Positions 22,086 to 34,207 of a stretch of 64,000 nt of DNA are shown piece by piece. The stretch is taken from the NCBI GenBank assembly GCA_039602395.1, contig JBCNJP010000013.1, positions 19,249,068-19,313,067 on the forward strand, given 5' to 3'. The notes below the pieces were generated by a model that did no database searches, was not told where the DNA came from, and worked only from the letters and a program-made list of their open reading frames with translations. Both the position numbers and the translations under genes were made by a program. Position 1 is the first letter of the stretch, and each line of letters opens with the position of its first letter. Origin of the DNA: Deinandra increscens subsp. villosa. Its lineage: Eukaryota; Streptophyta; Magnoliopsida; Asterales; Asteraceae.

Positions 22086-23130
22086 GAGTTAATTGTAAAT
22101 ATCGATCTCTAACGTTTGGGGTAAATTGTAAAATCCTCAAAATGAATTTTTTTTTATGCATAGAGTGTTATATGATATGAGTTTATTGTAAATTTAATCC
22201 AGAACACTAACTCTGTTAGAGAACCTCTGTTAAGTTCAGAGGTATTATGGTATTTTTAACTAAGATACAAGTTATTAATGCTAAGTACAAACTCTTAATA
22301 CATATAGTTTACTAAAAATATATATTTTAAAGTTAAACGACTAATTGTGTAAATAACTTAAACTAATTAACTCTTTCATTTAACATATCTTTTCAAACCG
22401 TTACCCTTTTTATCTTTGTCACCGTAATCCTATCGCGATTGCTTCTTGTCGTCGACGGGCCAAACTCCCTAATCGGAGAAGAAAAATATACAGACCCATT
22501 TGATTTGGTTTTTCATCCTTACATCTTGTTTTAACAGGTTCATTCAAAACCAAATCAGAGACTGAAAAATATACAGACCCATTTGATTTGATATGTGATT
22601 CAAATGTACTCAAATCATCGATACGCCGCTCGTTTCTATTAAAAAAAATCATGATTGTACGAGGATATCCTAAAAGACTCAAATTCGTGCTATAATTTTG
22701 GAGATTCGGTGATGGATCTTCGATCTTGGAAATGGATTTGCTTTGATTTCGGAGATTTAGATGATAAATGCAAAACCTTTACCTTCTTGAACCCATGATG
22801 AATATGCAGTTGAAGGCAATTTGAAGGTAGTGGTTGTGGTGGCGAGGGTGGGAGTATCTGATGAGAATAAAGGGTGGATTATTTATATATTTTTTTTCTA
22901 TTTTTTGATTAGTTTGAGTATGTTTTACAAATAGCCCGTAGCTTTTAAAAAATATTTCAGATGAAAATGCCCTAAGACTTAATAGAGTAATAGAGATGTT
23001 CTAACGGAGTTAGTGTTTTATACTGAATTTGTAATAAACAAATATCACATAACACTCTATGTAAAAAAGTTTCAATTTGAAGAATTTTATAATTTTCCCT
23101 ACCTCATGGATAAAATTAGCAACTAACTCT
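22086..23130. mobile_element. TIR element of about 1.05 kb
   Basis: The terminal 170 bases at each side are imperfect inverted repeats: the left starts GAGTTAATTG, the right ends in CAACTAACTC, and both carry CATAGAGTGTTAT and AACACTAACTC at matching distances. The centre has a 26-base stretch (GAAAAATATACAGACCCA and following) twice, near 22476 and 22562, as a direct repeat. No convincing ORF. It may have captured host sequence in its centre, which is less AT-rich. TSD not resolved. Confidence 0.6.
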
Positions 23131-26100
23131 AAAAATTATATCTATGTATATATAAGAGAGAGAATCAGAAAAATAAATATTGGTTTGATAAAAATTTGAC
23201 ACGTAGTAACTAACGGTGGAGGATATATCGACGGTTTCACCCACTGCTTACGGAGTCTTCACGTGACTACCACCCCTTGTCCACTGCTTCACTTCCACGG
23301 GTTCAATTCGAAGTTGTCATAGCTTGGTGAAGTTGTAGCCGAGGACTTAGGGAACAAAATATAAGGGGTTACTCTCTCTCTCTCTCTAAGAGCATTCAGA
23401 GCTCATTCCCAATAATTATGTGAGTGTAAACCCTAAAATTTGAGGTTTTTGTGAGTAGAAGAAATAGAAAAAGTTACTCTTCATCCCTATATTTGAGGAA
23501 TAAATTGTTCATTCCCTAAAATTTGAGTTTTGAAGAGAAAGAAAAAGGTAATGATAAAGATATAAAGAAATATTATTTAGTTGTGATTGTGAGTAAACTT
23601 AAATGAGAAAAAAATAATAAATATATAACTTATAGGGTTGAATATAAAAATGAGCTGTGAATGTGAATGCTTTAACATTATATTAATTAAATATTTATTA
23701 ACAAACAACTATCTATCTTATTATAAATTTATAACTATACCCTCTATTATACTGTTATTTTACTTAAAACTCATGTATTTTTCTCGTTTGATCTCACATA
23801 AGCTAATTGGATACAACTCAAGCTTTAAAGTTATCATACCCTCCACCCATATATGTATTTATTATACATGGAAGATATAGAAGATTTTAAAAACCCGTCA
23901 CAAGGAAGATATCATTCACAAGTAACGCCATGGTAAAAGAAGTTAACCTAGACTTTTATTTGTCAACTTAGATAAAGAAACATAACAAAATGATGTAATT
24001 GATGACGCTGTTATAAGAATATAGGGTTTTTTTGGTTAGACATGATGACATAGCAAATAAATCTAGGAAAGGAGTGACAAAATATAGTGATTCTATAAGC
24101 ATTTCATGTTTAGTTAGCATCGAATTTTTATGTATATTTTATTTTACCTTTAACGATACTTTTTCATCAAAATGAAAAGATAAAGTACTTATTTTATATT
24201 TAAATAGAAAATATTAGTTAATACATCAATATCTCATGTTATAGAGAAATTTACACATGTATTTTTTTGGTTTGGATATTGGATAAATTACATAAATCAT
24301 CCTTATGATTGTAGAAATTATCGAATGTTTTCTTTAAATTTACACGTGTGTGCAAATGATTCACACCTTTAAAACATATACATCTATGATCATGTCTCAA
24401 AGATAGATGATCATAATGACCTCTCACTCAAACACTTGATGAGTAGATTCTAATCAAATGACTAAATGATGAAGTGGAATATCAATGGATATTTTAGCTT
24501 ATTGTATGTTTTGTGTAGAATTTGGTGAAGAATGCCATTAGCCCATTACTTAATTTGTGTATATTTGCTTGTTTAGGGTTGCAAGTGAAGAAACATAAAG
24601 AATTTACAAGTGAAAGGGAAGAATAAGGCAAGAACTCCGAATTCAATCGTAGACTTGAGCGGTTGGCTAGCACAGATCGAAGATTCTTAGCGTTGGGCAA
24701 ATGAGGCTGGTGTAGGCTAAGCTGGTCAGGGAGCGTAGCGCATGCCCAATTCATGGTTTCAAATGGTTTTCAATCAATTTGACCGAAATTAAAAGGGGGA
24801 TTCGAATCTAATTGAGGGGGTTCATCTCAAGGAGACTAAATACGAGAGAATAGAGCACAATCGAAGTTCAAGTGATCTTTACCTACAAACCAAGATTGAT
24901 TAACCACTTTGCCAAAGTTCTCATTCAAGAATCTAAGTGTGGCTAATTTCCATCATTAGGGATCATGATATCTATGTAAATTGTCATCTTCTAACACTTA
25001 AATTTTAGTTACATTTATGTATGAATTTTGTATTAAACCTGGAAAGTGGTTATATCCTCCAGTACAGAAGTAACACAATAACATTTTGATGGTCTAAATT
25101 GCATGAACACGTTTTCTTTTAAACATAAACAAATACCGGTTTTATGTTATGTGTTTAAATCAACAAACGTTAGTCGCTAATCACAAACTCCTTGAGTAAC
25201 CGATTATCTATTAACTCTATCTGGTATAGGATTATTAGATCAATTAATCTCTTACTTTTTATCAGTGTTTCTACGCTAATCGTTTGGTTTTATGTTGAAT
25301 ATTAATCCTGATGCTACGAAGGTCAAACCCGGACAAAATCAAGGAGGAGGCCGATCAATTTGGAAGAAAAATTGGAAAAAGGATCTCAATCATCATCACG
25401 TTCAATATGGGAGAGAAATTGAGAAACCAGTGTATATAATCGGTTATTACAAGGGTAAAATTATTATAAGATTATAAAATTTATAGAAATTTGTAAGTAT
25501 GATACTTTACACATCTACATTTGTATGGTTCAAGATGTAGATAACAATACTTTCCAACAAGTAACTTCAATAAAGTAACAAAAATTAAAATATTTGTGGT
25601 ATGTATATTAGTCTAGGATGGGAAAGGGGGACATACAAGGGTCCTTCTAAGCAATAAATGTATGGTCATTTAGTGGGAATATTGTGGAATGTCATGTGGA
25701 ATCCAAGTGAATGCACATATACTAGAACTCAATAATTTATAATGCTTCTTTTACATATATGTGTGTACTGTAGTCTATGAATGGTAATCTATTCAGCTTC
25801 ACTTTCTCCATTTGCTAGCCATATATAAATTGTCACCCGCCCACCAATTAAAATATCAAATAAAAATAGATAATAATCTATCAAACTTAATTATCATTTG
25901 ATGAGATAATATATATGATAAAATAGGATAACTATGCTTTGATGATGTGATTGGCGTACGTATGTCCATATATTTGTGTCGACTTTGTAACCTACATTAT
26001 TTTATCTTGCTGATATACTTTTTGTTGTATAAACCTACACGGTATTTGTACTAGTCTGGTTGGGTGTGTGATACTGATAAAGATAAAAAGACTGTTACGC

Positions 26101-27399
26101 AAACAATCAAGTGATAGTGATAAAGACGTGTACGTAATTGTGATTGTATAAATATGAGATTTAATTTTAACAAGAGGAGATGAGAAGTAATATTACAAGT
26201 GGTGGAGAAAATAAAATATTAAAAAAAAAAAACCCTGAAAGCTATCACAGAAGGGAGGGGTGGTGTTCAGGGAGTTATAGGGGTATCAAGGGCCCTATAT
26301 ATAACACCTCACTAATTTAAAAATAAGTGAATATTATGTTATATACAGAATGTATAACACTTCACCGTACGAGAAATTAACTAGTGAATACACTATTATA
26401 TTATTAGAGGACGGAGTAACCTTAACCTTATATATGTTAGTTAAGTTATGAGTTATGACTATGATCAAACTATATATAAACAGCTAACTATAAGTCCTTT
26501 TAGGCAGAAATTTTGGTAATGAGGTTCATATAACATGTTTGTAGATAAATTGTGATTAATGACAGTTGTCTAAAACTATAAACTATGACTAAAGGGCTTA
26601 TAGGCTATAGCTAATTAGTAATTAGTAATATTATATATGATATCTATTAAAATTGTCTCGTTTAAGTTATTGAAACTTCTGATCACATGACGAACATGAC
26701 ACATTAGGTTACACTTACTCACTTAGGAGTAAGTTTGAAGCGTGCATGAGTTAACCGTCCTATATAACCTACAAAATGATAGAATGATCTTTTATGTATG
26801 CCCTTTTATTAAAAAATATTAATAATAATAATAATAAAATTAATCTGGAACAACAAACTAACATACTCATAATAATTAAATTAATCAAGCTCGCACTTTA
26901 AAAGACTCGAACCTTCATCACTGGATGAGATAAGTATTCTAAAGGGATATCTTGATGATTGAATGGTGTTTATCCCTCAATCAAAAAGTAAGAGGTTTAA
27001 AATCTATATAACGTACGTTGTAATATATTTATCCTAATTCCTAAAACGTTTACAAATCGTTGTTCAAGAAAATAAAATTGATGAGCTAAGTGGAAAACAA
27101 AATCATATCTTGAACCAATATTGTTGCAACTTTACACGTAACTTTGCTAAATCCTAAAGTTAACCATTGCAACTTCACCTTTAAATGAGCCTCACACCCA
27201 TCCAAACCACCCATACTTGTTGGTGCCAACCCAAGACCAAATGGACACCAACACCGTGGAGAGAACCGAGAGCCAAAGCCACCATGAGCCATCACCAACC
27301 AAAGGCACCACCTTCACAAGAACATGCTTCAATGGCATAAATACTTTATCTGGTAATATATCACCCACAAATGTATAATAACGATAATATATTCATTGT
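23131..27399. other. 4.3-kb AT-rich intergenic region
   Basis: No gene, RNA gene or intact element recognised on either strand. Simple repeats present: (CT)n at about 23371-23387 and (AAT)n at about 26817-26836. Short open stretches exist (for example the minus strand near 24494-24754) but lack homology that I recognise and any start or splice context. It may contain upstream introns of the transporter gene that follows; I could not find its first exon. Confidence 0.35.
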
Positions 27400-27522
27400 T
27401 GTAAAACTCGTCTGAGGGGATCGAGTACTCCCTCATATTCTCCGAATACTCTCCCGACTTGGGCGAGTACTCACAACTTCCTAGTCGACTGACTTGGGAG
27501 TGTATAACGACTTTTACAACCA
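27400..27522. mobile_element. small MITE-like element next to a transporter exon
   Basis: Starts TGTTGTAAAACTCG and ends CGACTTTTACAACCA; 14-base inverted termini with few mismatches around a GC-richer centre containing two GAGTACTC copies. It lies about 50 bp upstream of the exon and so probably within its preceding intron. TSD unclear. Confidence 0.5.
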
Positions 27523-27571
27523 TGAATAAATTTAATGCATGATTATCTCATAATATTCTTTTGGTTTTCAG

Positions 27572-28179
27572 GTGTGGGCATACTATCAGTACCCTATGCA
27601 CTCTCAAAAGGTGGTTGGTTAAGCCTGCTGTTACTATTATTGGTGGCTCTTTTATGTTTCTACACCGGGCTACTTCTCCGCCGATGCATGGATTCAGATC
27701 CGCTCATCAAATCCTATCCTGATATCGGGCAGGTGGCGTTCGGGCGGACAGGTAGGGCGATGGTGTCAATGTTCTTGTACCTCGAACTTTTCTTTGTGGC
27801 GGTCGAGTTTCTAATTATGGAAGGTGATAATCTGCACAAGTTGTTTCCCAATCAAGATTTTGCTATTTTTGGAAATGAAGTTGGAGGGAAGCAAGGGTTT
27901 GTTTTGCTGACTGCTCTTGTTGTGTTGCCTACAACTTGGTTGAGAAGTTTGGGTGTTTTGGCATATGTTTCTGCTGGTGGAGTAATGGCATCATTGATTC
28001 TGGTGCTTGCTGTTTTTTGGGGTGGTGCTTTTGATGGAATTGGATTTCATGAAAGTGGGGAGCTATGGAATTGGAGTGGGATTTCAACTGCTATAAGTTT
28101 ATTTACCTTTTGTTACTGTGGCCATGCTGTTTTTCCAACTCTTTGCAATTCCATGAAAGACAAGTCTCAATTCCCCAAG
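27572..28179 (+). CDS. AVT1-like vacuolar amino-acid transporter, one exon
   Basis: A 203-codon exon bounded by an acceptor (TTTTGGTTTTCAG before 27572) and a donor (CCCCAAG, then GTAGGT at 28180). It encodes GVGILSVPYALSKGGW, the conserved N-terminal motif of AAAP-family transporters, followed by about six membrane segments. These include LLLLLLVALLCFYTGLLL, FLYLELFFVAVEFLIM, GFVLLTALVVLP, and CYCGHAVFPTLCNSM, which is typical of the plant AVT1 subfamily. AVT1 proteins move neutral amino acids across the tonoplast; the substrate here is inferred from the family. The exon before it (cytosolic N-terminus) was not found upstream, and the exons after it fall in or beyond the 500-N gap, where the DNA is a retrotransposon. 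So it is either a live gene split by a gap or a gene fragment. No stop or frameshift damages the exon. Confidence 0.85.
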
Positions 28180-28319
28180 GTAGGTATATACACGGGTCCT
28201 CCTATTTTCACACCACCCGTAAAGTCAAATGACGCCCGTTTAACTATTTTCAAATGGTCAGTTTACTTTTATAACATTTGATGTTTTCATCCTTTAACTT
28301 TTTCAATCTATAAATGAGT

Positions 28320-28819
28320 NNNNNNNNNNNNNNNNNNNNNNNNNNNNNNNNNNNNNNNNNNNNNNNNNNNNNNNNNNNNNNNNNNNNNNNNNNNNNNNNN
28401 NNNNNNNNNNNNNNNNNNNNNNNNNNNNNNNNNNNNNNNNNNNNNNNNNNNNNNNNNNNNNNNNNNNNNNNNNNNNNNNNNNNNNNNNNNNNNNNNNNNN
28501 NNNNNNNNNNNNNNNNNNNNNNNNNNNNNNNNNNNNNNNNNNNNNNNNNNNNNNNNNNNNNNNNNNNNNNNNNNNNNNNNNNNNNNNNNNNNNNNNNNNN
28601 NNNNNNNNNNNNNNNNNNNNNNNNNNNNNNNNNNNNNNNNNNNNNNNNNNNNNNNNNNNNNNNNNNNNNNNNNNNNNNNNNNNNNNNNNNNNNNNNNNNN
28701 NNNNNNNNNNNNNNNNNNNNNNNNNNNNNNNNNNNNNNNNNNNNNNNNNNNNNNNNNNNNNNNNNNNNNNNNNNNNNNNNNNNNNNNNNNNNNNNNNNNN
28801 NNNNNNNNNNNNNNNNNNN
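28320..28819. other. assembly gap (500 N)
   Basis: Exactly 500 N, a second placeholder gap. On the left is an intron of the AVT1-like gene, on the right the interior of a copia element, so the missing DNA should contain the copia 5' LTR and gag, and possibly more. Confidence 0.98.
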
Positions 28820-28898
28820 AACTACATTGATGCAAAAGGTGTGCCCAGATCTGTTATGGCCTGGGTACCTGGATCTCATTAATTTCTGATTCTTGTAG

Positions 28899-31800
28899 GG
28901 ACAACCAAGAAGATCTATCAACAATCTCTGGTATGTTGATAGTGGTTGCTCCCGACACATGACCGGAGATCTGTCCCTTTTGGAAGATGTAGAGGATTTC
29001 GATGGTGGAGGAGTTTCTTTTGCAGGTGATGTGGGTGGTAGAATTAGCAAGAAAGGTGTTGTGAGAAGTGGAAATCTGTCTTTTTCTGACGTACATTATG
29101 TGGAGGAACTGTCTCACAGTTTGCTGAGTGTTTCTCAGATCTGTGACAAAGACTATTCTGTGATGTTAAATCGGAAGGAATGCATTATTTTGAAGCCCGG
29201 TGTGAAGATTCCCGAGGAGTGCATACTGATGCGTACTCCAAGACGTTCAAACTCATATCTTCTTAACATGGGCAATCCTCCAACGTAAGAAGAAGCATGC
29301 CTCATCTCAAAACAAAACGAAAATTTGGCTATGTTGTGGCATCGTCGTCTGGGGCATGCAAATATGAAGAACCTGACCAAGCTCGCAAAGGGAGAGCATG
29401 TCAGAAAGCTACCCATCAAAGACTTCTCAACTGTGGAAAAATGTGTGGCATGTGCGAAGGGGAAGCAGCACAAGTTGCCACATCGTCCGAAGATAGCAAA
29501 CTCTGTGTCATCAGTTCTACAACTTCTACACATGGATCTATTTGGGCCTATGCAAGTTCAGAGTATCAGCAAGTTCTCCTATTGTCTAGTGATTGTGGAC
29601 GACTATTCACGTTTTACTTGGGTCTACTTCTTGTCAAACAAGTATGAAACTCCAGCCCTAGTGAAACAGTTTGTCACTCTCATAGAAAATCAGCTGAACA
29701 AGAAGGTCAAAGCTATCAGATCGGATAACGGAACAGAATTCAAGAACGCTGAGTTGAATATGTTTTGTGGTGCTAAAGGGATTGACAGACAGTTCAGTGC
29801 GCCCTACACCCCTCAACAAAATGGTGTAGCTGAGAGAAGAAATAGGACACTCATTGAAGCTGCAAGGACAATGATGTGTGAAGCTAAACTCCCGATCTTC
29901 TTCTGGGCCGAAGTAGTCAATACGGCGTGTTATGTGCAGAATCGCGTCTTGTTGAACAAGCGTCATGAGAAAACACCATATCAGATTGTCTATAAAGAAA
30001 AGTCAACAGTGGGGTATTTTAAGACATTTGGATGTCCGTGCACGGTATTGATACAGTCCGACGTAGGGAAATTCGAGGCGAAAGCTGATGAGTGTTATTT
30101 CGTTGGTTATTCGGGAAATAGTGCTTATCGTGTCTATAACAAGACCACCGGTTTGATCATTGAAGCGTTCAACGTGGACTGGCTTGAGGACAATCCGTCG
30201 GATGCAGGGACCGGACCAGATTGGATTTTTAATTATGGGTCTCTGTTTGAAGGATTCAAGTTTTCGAATGAGCTTCACAACTTAGGAGAAGAAGAAGAGA
30301 TTATCACTCAGCCATCTGAATCAAGACCTCACACTGAAAGAGCATGTGAGAAGACACCAGTTCCTGTTACCACAAATGTTAACGCAGATGCTCCGGAGAC
30401 TTCAGGAACTTGTGATAATGATTCTGAAATTCCACAAAGCTCAGGTATGAATGATTTAAATGATAATATTGTTAGTTCTAATCTGCCTGTTTCTGTGTCT
30501 GTGCCAGAAGTTCAGGTATCTAGAATCAACAAGGATCATCCAGTTAGCAACATTCTTGGACCAGTGTCTGCAGGAGTTTCAACTAGAAGCCGCACAGGGG
30601 ATATCAATTTCTGCATGTACTCATGTTTTATCTCCCAGATTGAGCCTCCGAATGTGATGGTTGCTCTCAGAGATCCGAATTGGATAGAGGCCATGCACAA
30701 TGAGCTTAATCAGTTCTTAAAGCTGGGAGTGTGGCGACTTGTGAAGAGGCCAGATGGCAAGAAGGTGATTCCCACGAGGTGGCTTTATAAGAACAAGAAG
30801 GATGACTCAGGAATCATTGTAAGAAACAAGGCGAGGTTAATAGTACAAGGTCACAGGCAAGTTCACGGGATTGACTATGACGAGGTATACGCTCCGGTGG
30901 CAAGACTGGAAGCAATTCGGATCTTTCTGGCTGTGGCATCGTATCTCAATTTTACAGTCCATCAGATGGATGTGAAGACTGCCTTCCTGTATGCAGAGAT
31001 GAACGAAGAAGTTTATGTAACCCAACCACCAGGGTTCATAGATGAAGAAAATCCAGATCATGTTTATCTACTGGATAAGGCCTTGTACGGTTTGCATCAA
31101 GCTCCTCGTACCTGGTATGAAACGTTGTCCAATCACCTGGTGGAGAATGGATATACAAGAGGAGTTGTTGATCAAACTTTGTTTAGAAAGAGGGTGGATG
31201 AGGATATAATCATGGTGCAAGTGTATGTAGATGACATCATCTACGGTTCAACAAACGAGGAATTGTGCACCGAATTTGAGGAGATCATGAAGAAAAAGTT
31301 TGAAATGAGCGATCAGGGGGAGATGAGTTTCTTCCTAGCCTTGCAAGTTAAACAAGATGAATCTGGGATTCTTATTCACCAAGCCAAGTATGTGAATGAG
31401 ATCCTAGAGAAATTCAAGATGCAAGACGCAAAGCCAATTTCAACTCCAATGGCATCCCGACCTCTCTTGTCAGCAGATGCAGACGGGGAGTCAGTGAGCG
31501 AATTCACGTACCGATCAATGATTGGTTCACTGATGTACTTAACAGCAAGTCGGCCAGATATTATGCATACAGTTTGCTTGTGTGCTCGCTATCAGGCTAA
31601 CCCTAAACTTTCTCATTTAAATGCTGTTAAACGTATTTTTAGGTATCTGAAGGGCAGGCCTAGGCTTGGTCTTTGGTACCCAAAGAACACTGACTTTCAA
31701 TTGTATGCATATACTGACAGTGACTATGGAAGCAGTGACTTGGATCGAAAGTCAACCACTGGAGGATGTCAATATCTGGGCGATCGACTCATTTCCTGGC

Positions 31801-32171
31801 AGAGCAAGAAGCAACATACCGTATCTAAATCAACTGCCGAAGCAGAGTACGTGGCAGCATCTGCCGGTACTTCACAGGTAGTATGGATCCAAAACCAGCT
31901 CACGGACTACGGTATGGAATTCGTTAACACTCCTATCTTTTGCGACAATGCTGCTGCTCTGGAAATTGTGAAAAATCCTGTCCAACATTCTAAAACCAAG
32001 CATATAGACATAAAGGTACACTTCATTCGAGATTGCTATGATCGGGAGCTAATTCAGCTTCAAAAGGTAAGCTCCGATCAGAATGTGTCGGACATTTTCA
32101 CAAAACCTCTCCCGCGACCAAATTTTGAAATGTGTGTCGAAGGCCTTCGGATGATTGCCCTCGAGGAATGA
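28899..32171 (+). pseudogene. copia pol: protease, integrase, RT, RNase H
   Basis: One reading frame runs from just after a TAG at 28896 to 32171, with only one internal stop (TAA at 29286-29288), so it is nearly intact. The protease active site is WYVDSGCSRHMTG near 28935. After the stop comes the zinc-binding HHCC lead of integrase (WHRRLGHANMKNL, then CVACAKGKQH). The integrase core follows with HMDLFGPM, then IRSDNGTEFKN near 29715 and the PYTPQQNGVAERRNRT block; the D-D-E residues are visible. RT contains GIDYDEVYAPVARLEAIR, then VYVDDIIYGS near 31225. RNase H has TDSDYGSSDLDRKSTTGG and ends with HIDIKVHFIRD. In intact copies this polyprotein integrates and copies the element. The stop between protease and integrase is the only damage seen. 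Confidence 0.92.
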
Positions 32172-33366
32172 TCTGATCAACTTTTATTTGTCAATACTTG
32201 TTTTTAAGAAAATTAAAAAAAAATAAAATAATATAAAAATAGAAAATTTAAAAAAAATATATATATATAGTGTTTGTTTTCAAAAGCCTCATAAAAACAG
32301 GGGAATAATAATAATTGTCTCAGAAAATTCAAAAAATATCTGTTTGAGGTTTTTATGATGTTTTTTGTTTTGCCTTGAGTTGGTAGGAAGTGATATAAAT
32401 TTCCATGACGATCGGAGACTGACACGTGTAAGGCAGAAGTGAAAGACGTCTCAAAGATGATGTTCGGTAAGTTAAATAAAAAACAATGATCATCCATTGT
32501 AAGTGCAGTAAACTTAACTCTTATATATGTTTAGTCTTCCATCCTAGTTTACATAGTTTAAAAAACTGAGACCCGGCAAAAATGGGTTGAGAGTGGTATT
32601 TACCTAGTATTCACTCTCTCACACGCCATGTTTATACTGTAAAAGACAACACCACAGAAAAAGAAAAAGAAAAAGAATTAAAAAATATATATGAAAATTG
32701 TGAAAAAGAAAAAGAAAAAGAAAAGAAAATTATTTGGTTGGTCTTCTCTGCGTGCTTATGCGGCCGACCTGATCATCAACCGATAATTCAAGAAAATAAG
32801 AAATAAGTGGTTGTCAAAGCAGTGTTGCATGGTTCCTCAAGTTGGGGGTTTGTGAATCCTCAATAAACTCTGAGGTTGGGTAGGTTTTGCTATGAACAAT
32901 TGGGTGTGGGGACGGTTAAACATGACGGTAATTATGTACCACAACTTAAGCACTTTAAAATTTTTTTTAACTGGATGTGAGTTTATGTGATTTCAAAATT
33001 TTGAGCAATCGTTTAGAGCGTCAAGTAACGGAAAGCTGAAAAGGGTTCCTCAGTTAATGATTTGTCTGGTTTGATCCATGTAAATCATCAATCTCAAGGT
33101 AAGTATGTTTGTGTCCCGTTTTTAGATTATCTCAATTTTTGTGCATTTTACAATTTGTTTTTAGTCCTTAAATACTTAAAATTTTATTTAATGTTATGAT
33201 CAAGATCAGATACTTGGGGCTAAGTCTGAGGGGAAGCTTCGTAAAATTCTCAAGTTTTTCTCAAAGTTAACATTGTTTTAAGAGAATTAACTTGTTTATG
33301 AGGTTTGGGAGGTTTTTGAAACATTTTTGAAGAATGAGGGGGCAAGTTGAAAATTTTCAAAATGGG

Positions 33367-33374
33367 TATAAAAG
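33367..33374 (+). promoter_or_regulatory. possible internal promoter upstream of env-position ORF
   Basis: TATAAAAG lies in GC-richer DNA and is followed by a pyrimidine-rich stretch containing GAGAAACCCTAG, like a plant 5' leader. It is 0.84 kb upstream of the env-position ORF and well inside the element, so it could drive a separate transcript. This is inference from sequence only. Confidence 0.35.
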
Positions 33375-33769
33375 CCCATTTCCGATTACGATCGATCACT
33401 TTCTTCTTTCCGTGTTTACGACCACCGCCGAGAAACCCTAGATCCTCCGCTCCTTTCACCGGAAAGCCACCGCCGTCCATCGTTTCAGCAATCCGAGCAC
33501 ACCTGTGCTCTCGCCATCCATTCTCGATCAAGAACCCTCTTTTAAATCTCTGAAATCGCAAGTCTTTACCTTCGTTTCACGGGATTTGCTGTTCAAGCCC
33601 TAACCCGTGTCCATTTTTTCGATTCTACCGTCTTCAAGTCGGTTTCTCAAGTTTTTCAAGTCGTTTCTGGGTTTATAAACGTTTAAAGGTAGTTCTTGGT
33701 GTTTATTATGCTCAGATGATGTGTTTTAATGTGTTTTCGAGAAAGTGCAGGTTCATCAATGGCGGTTTG

Positions 33770-34035
33770 CGGTGTTTACGACTGTCGTTGTGAAGAAGAC
33801 GACGATTGGGGTGTTTACGATAATTGTTTACGACTCTGCTGTTCACGATTCAACGTTTACGATTAGCGATAACGAAAAAGTGTTTACGATTGGGCTTCGA
33901 CTGGTTATCGGTGTTTACGACTGGGCAAAGTGTTTACGATTGGACCAAAGTTAACCCAGTCGTGAACCCGTTTGATATATCGTAAACTCGTTTTATGGAT
34001 CGTAAACCCATTTATTGAATCGTAAACACATTTAA
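33770..34035 (+). repeat. GTTTACGA motif array, then its inverse
   Basis: GTTTACGA occurs about eight times on the plus strand between 33770 and 33945, mostly as GTGTTTACGA. It then appears in the opposite orientation (ATCGTAAAC) three times up to about 34030, with weaker variants. The same core recurs three times in the 3' LTR (near 37763, 37788 and 37905). The clustered inverted arrangement looks like a protein-binding array rather than a simple tandem repeat. Confidence 0.65.
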
Positions 34036-34207
34036 ATGAATTTTAAAATCATAAACTCTTAATGTTTTTTTTTGAAAACTTAATAATCTTAAGATAAAAA
34101 TTAATGGTATTTGTGATGTTTGTGAACGTGTGATTCAAAGTCAAATATTTTACTTGAACGATTCAATTGAAATTTTCAGAATTTATCAAATTAATTGAGT
34201 AAATCAA

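Larger units (their letters stand above)
32172..34207 (+). other. long spacer between pol and env-position ORF
   Basis: Two kb without coding sequence. 32657-32731 has repeated GAAAAA purine tracts, candidates for the multiple polypurine tracts of sireviruses. 33367-33374 is TATAAAAG followed by a CT-rich leader, like an internal promoter (listed separately). 33760-34040 is an array of GTTTACGA and its complement (listed separately). Confidence 0.6.

Noticed and set aside
24494..24754. 86-codon minus-strand ORF
   Set aside because: No recognised homology, no start or splice context, and the length is within chance for this region.
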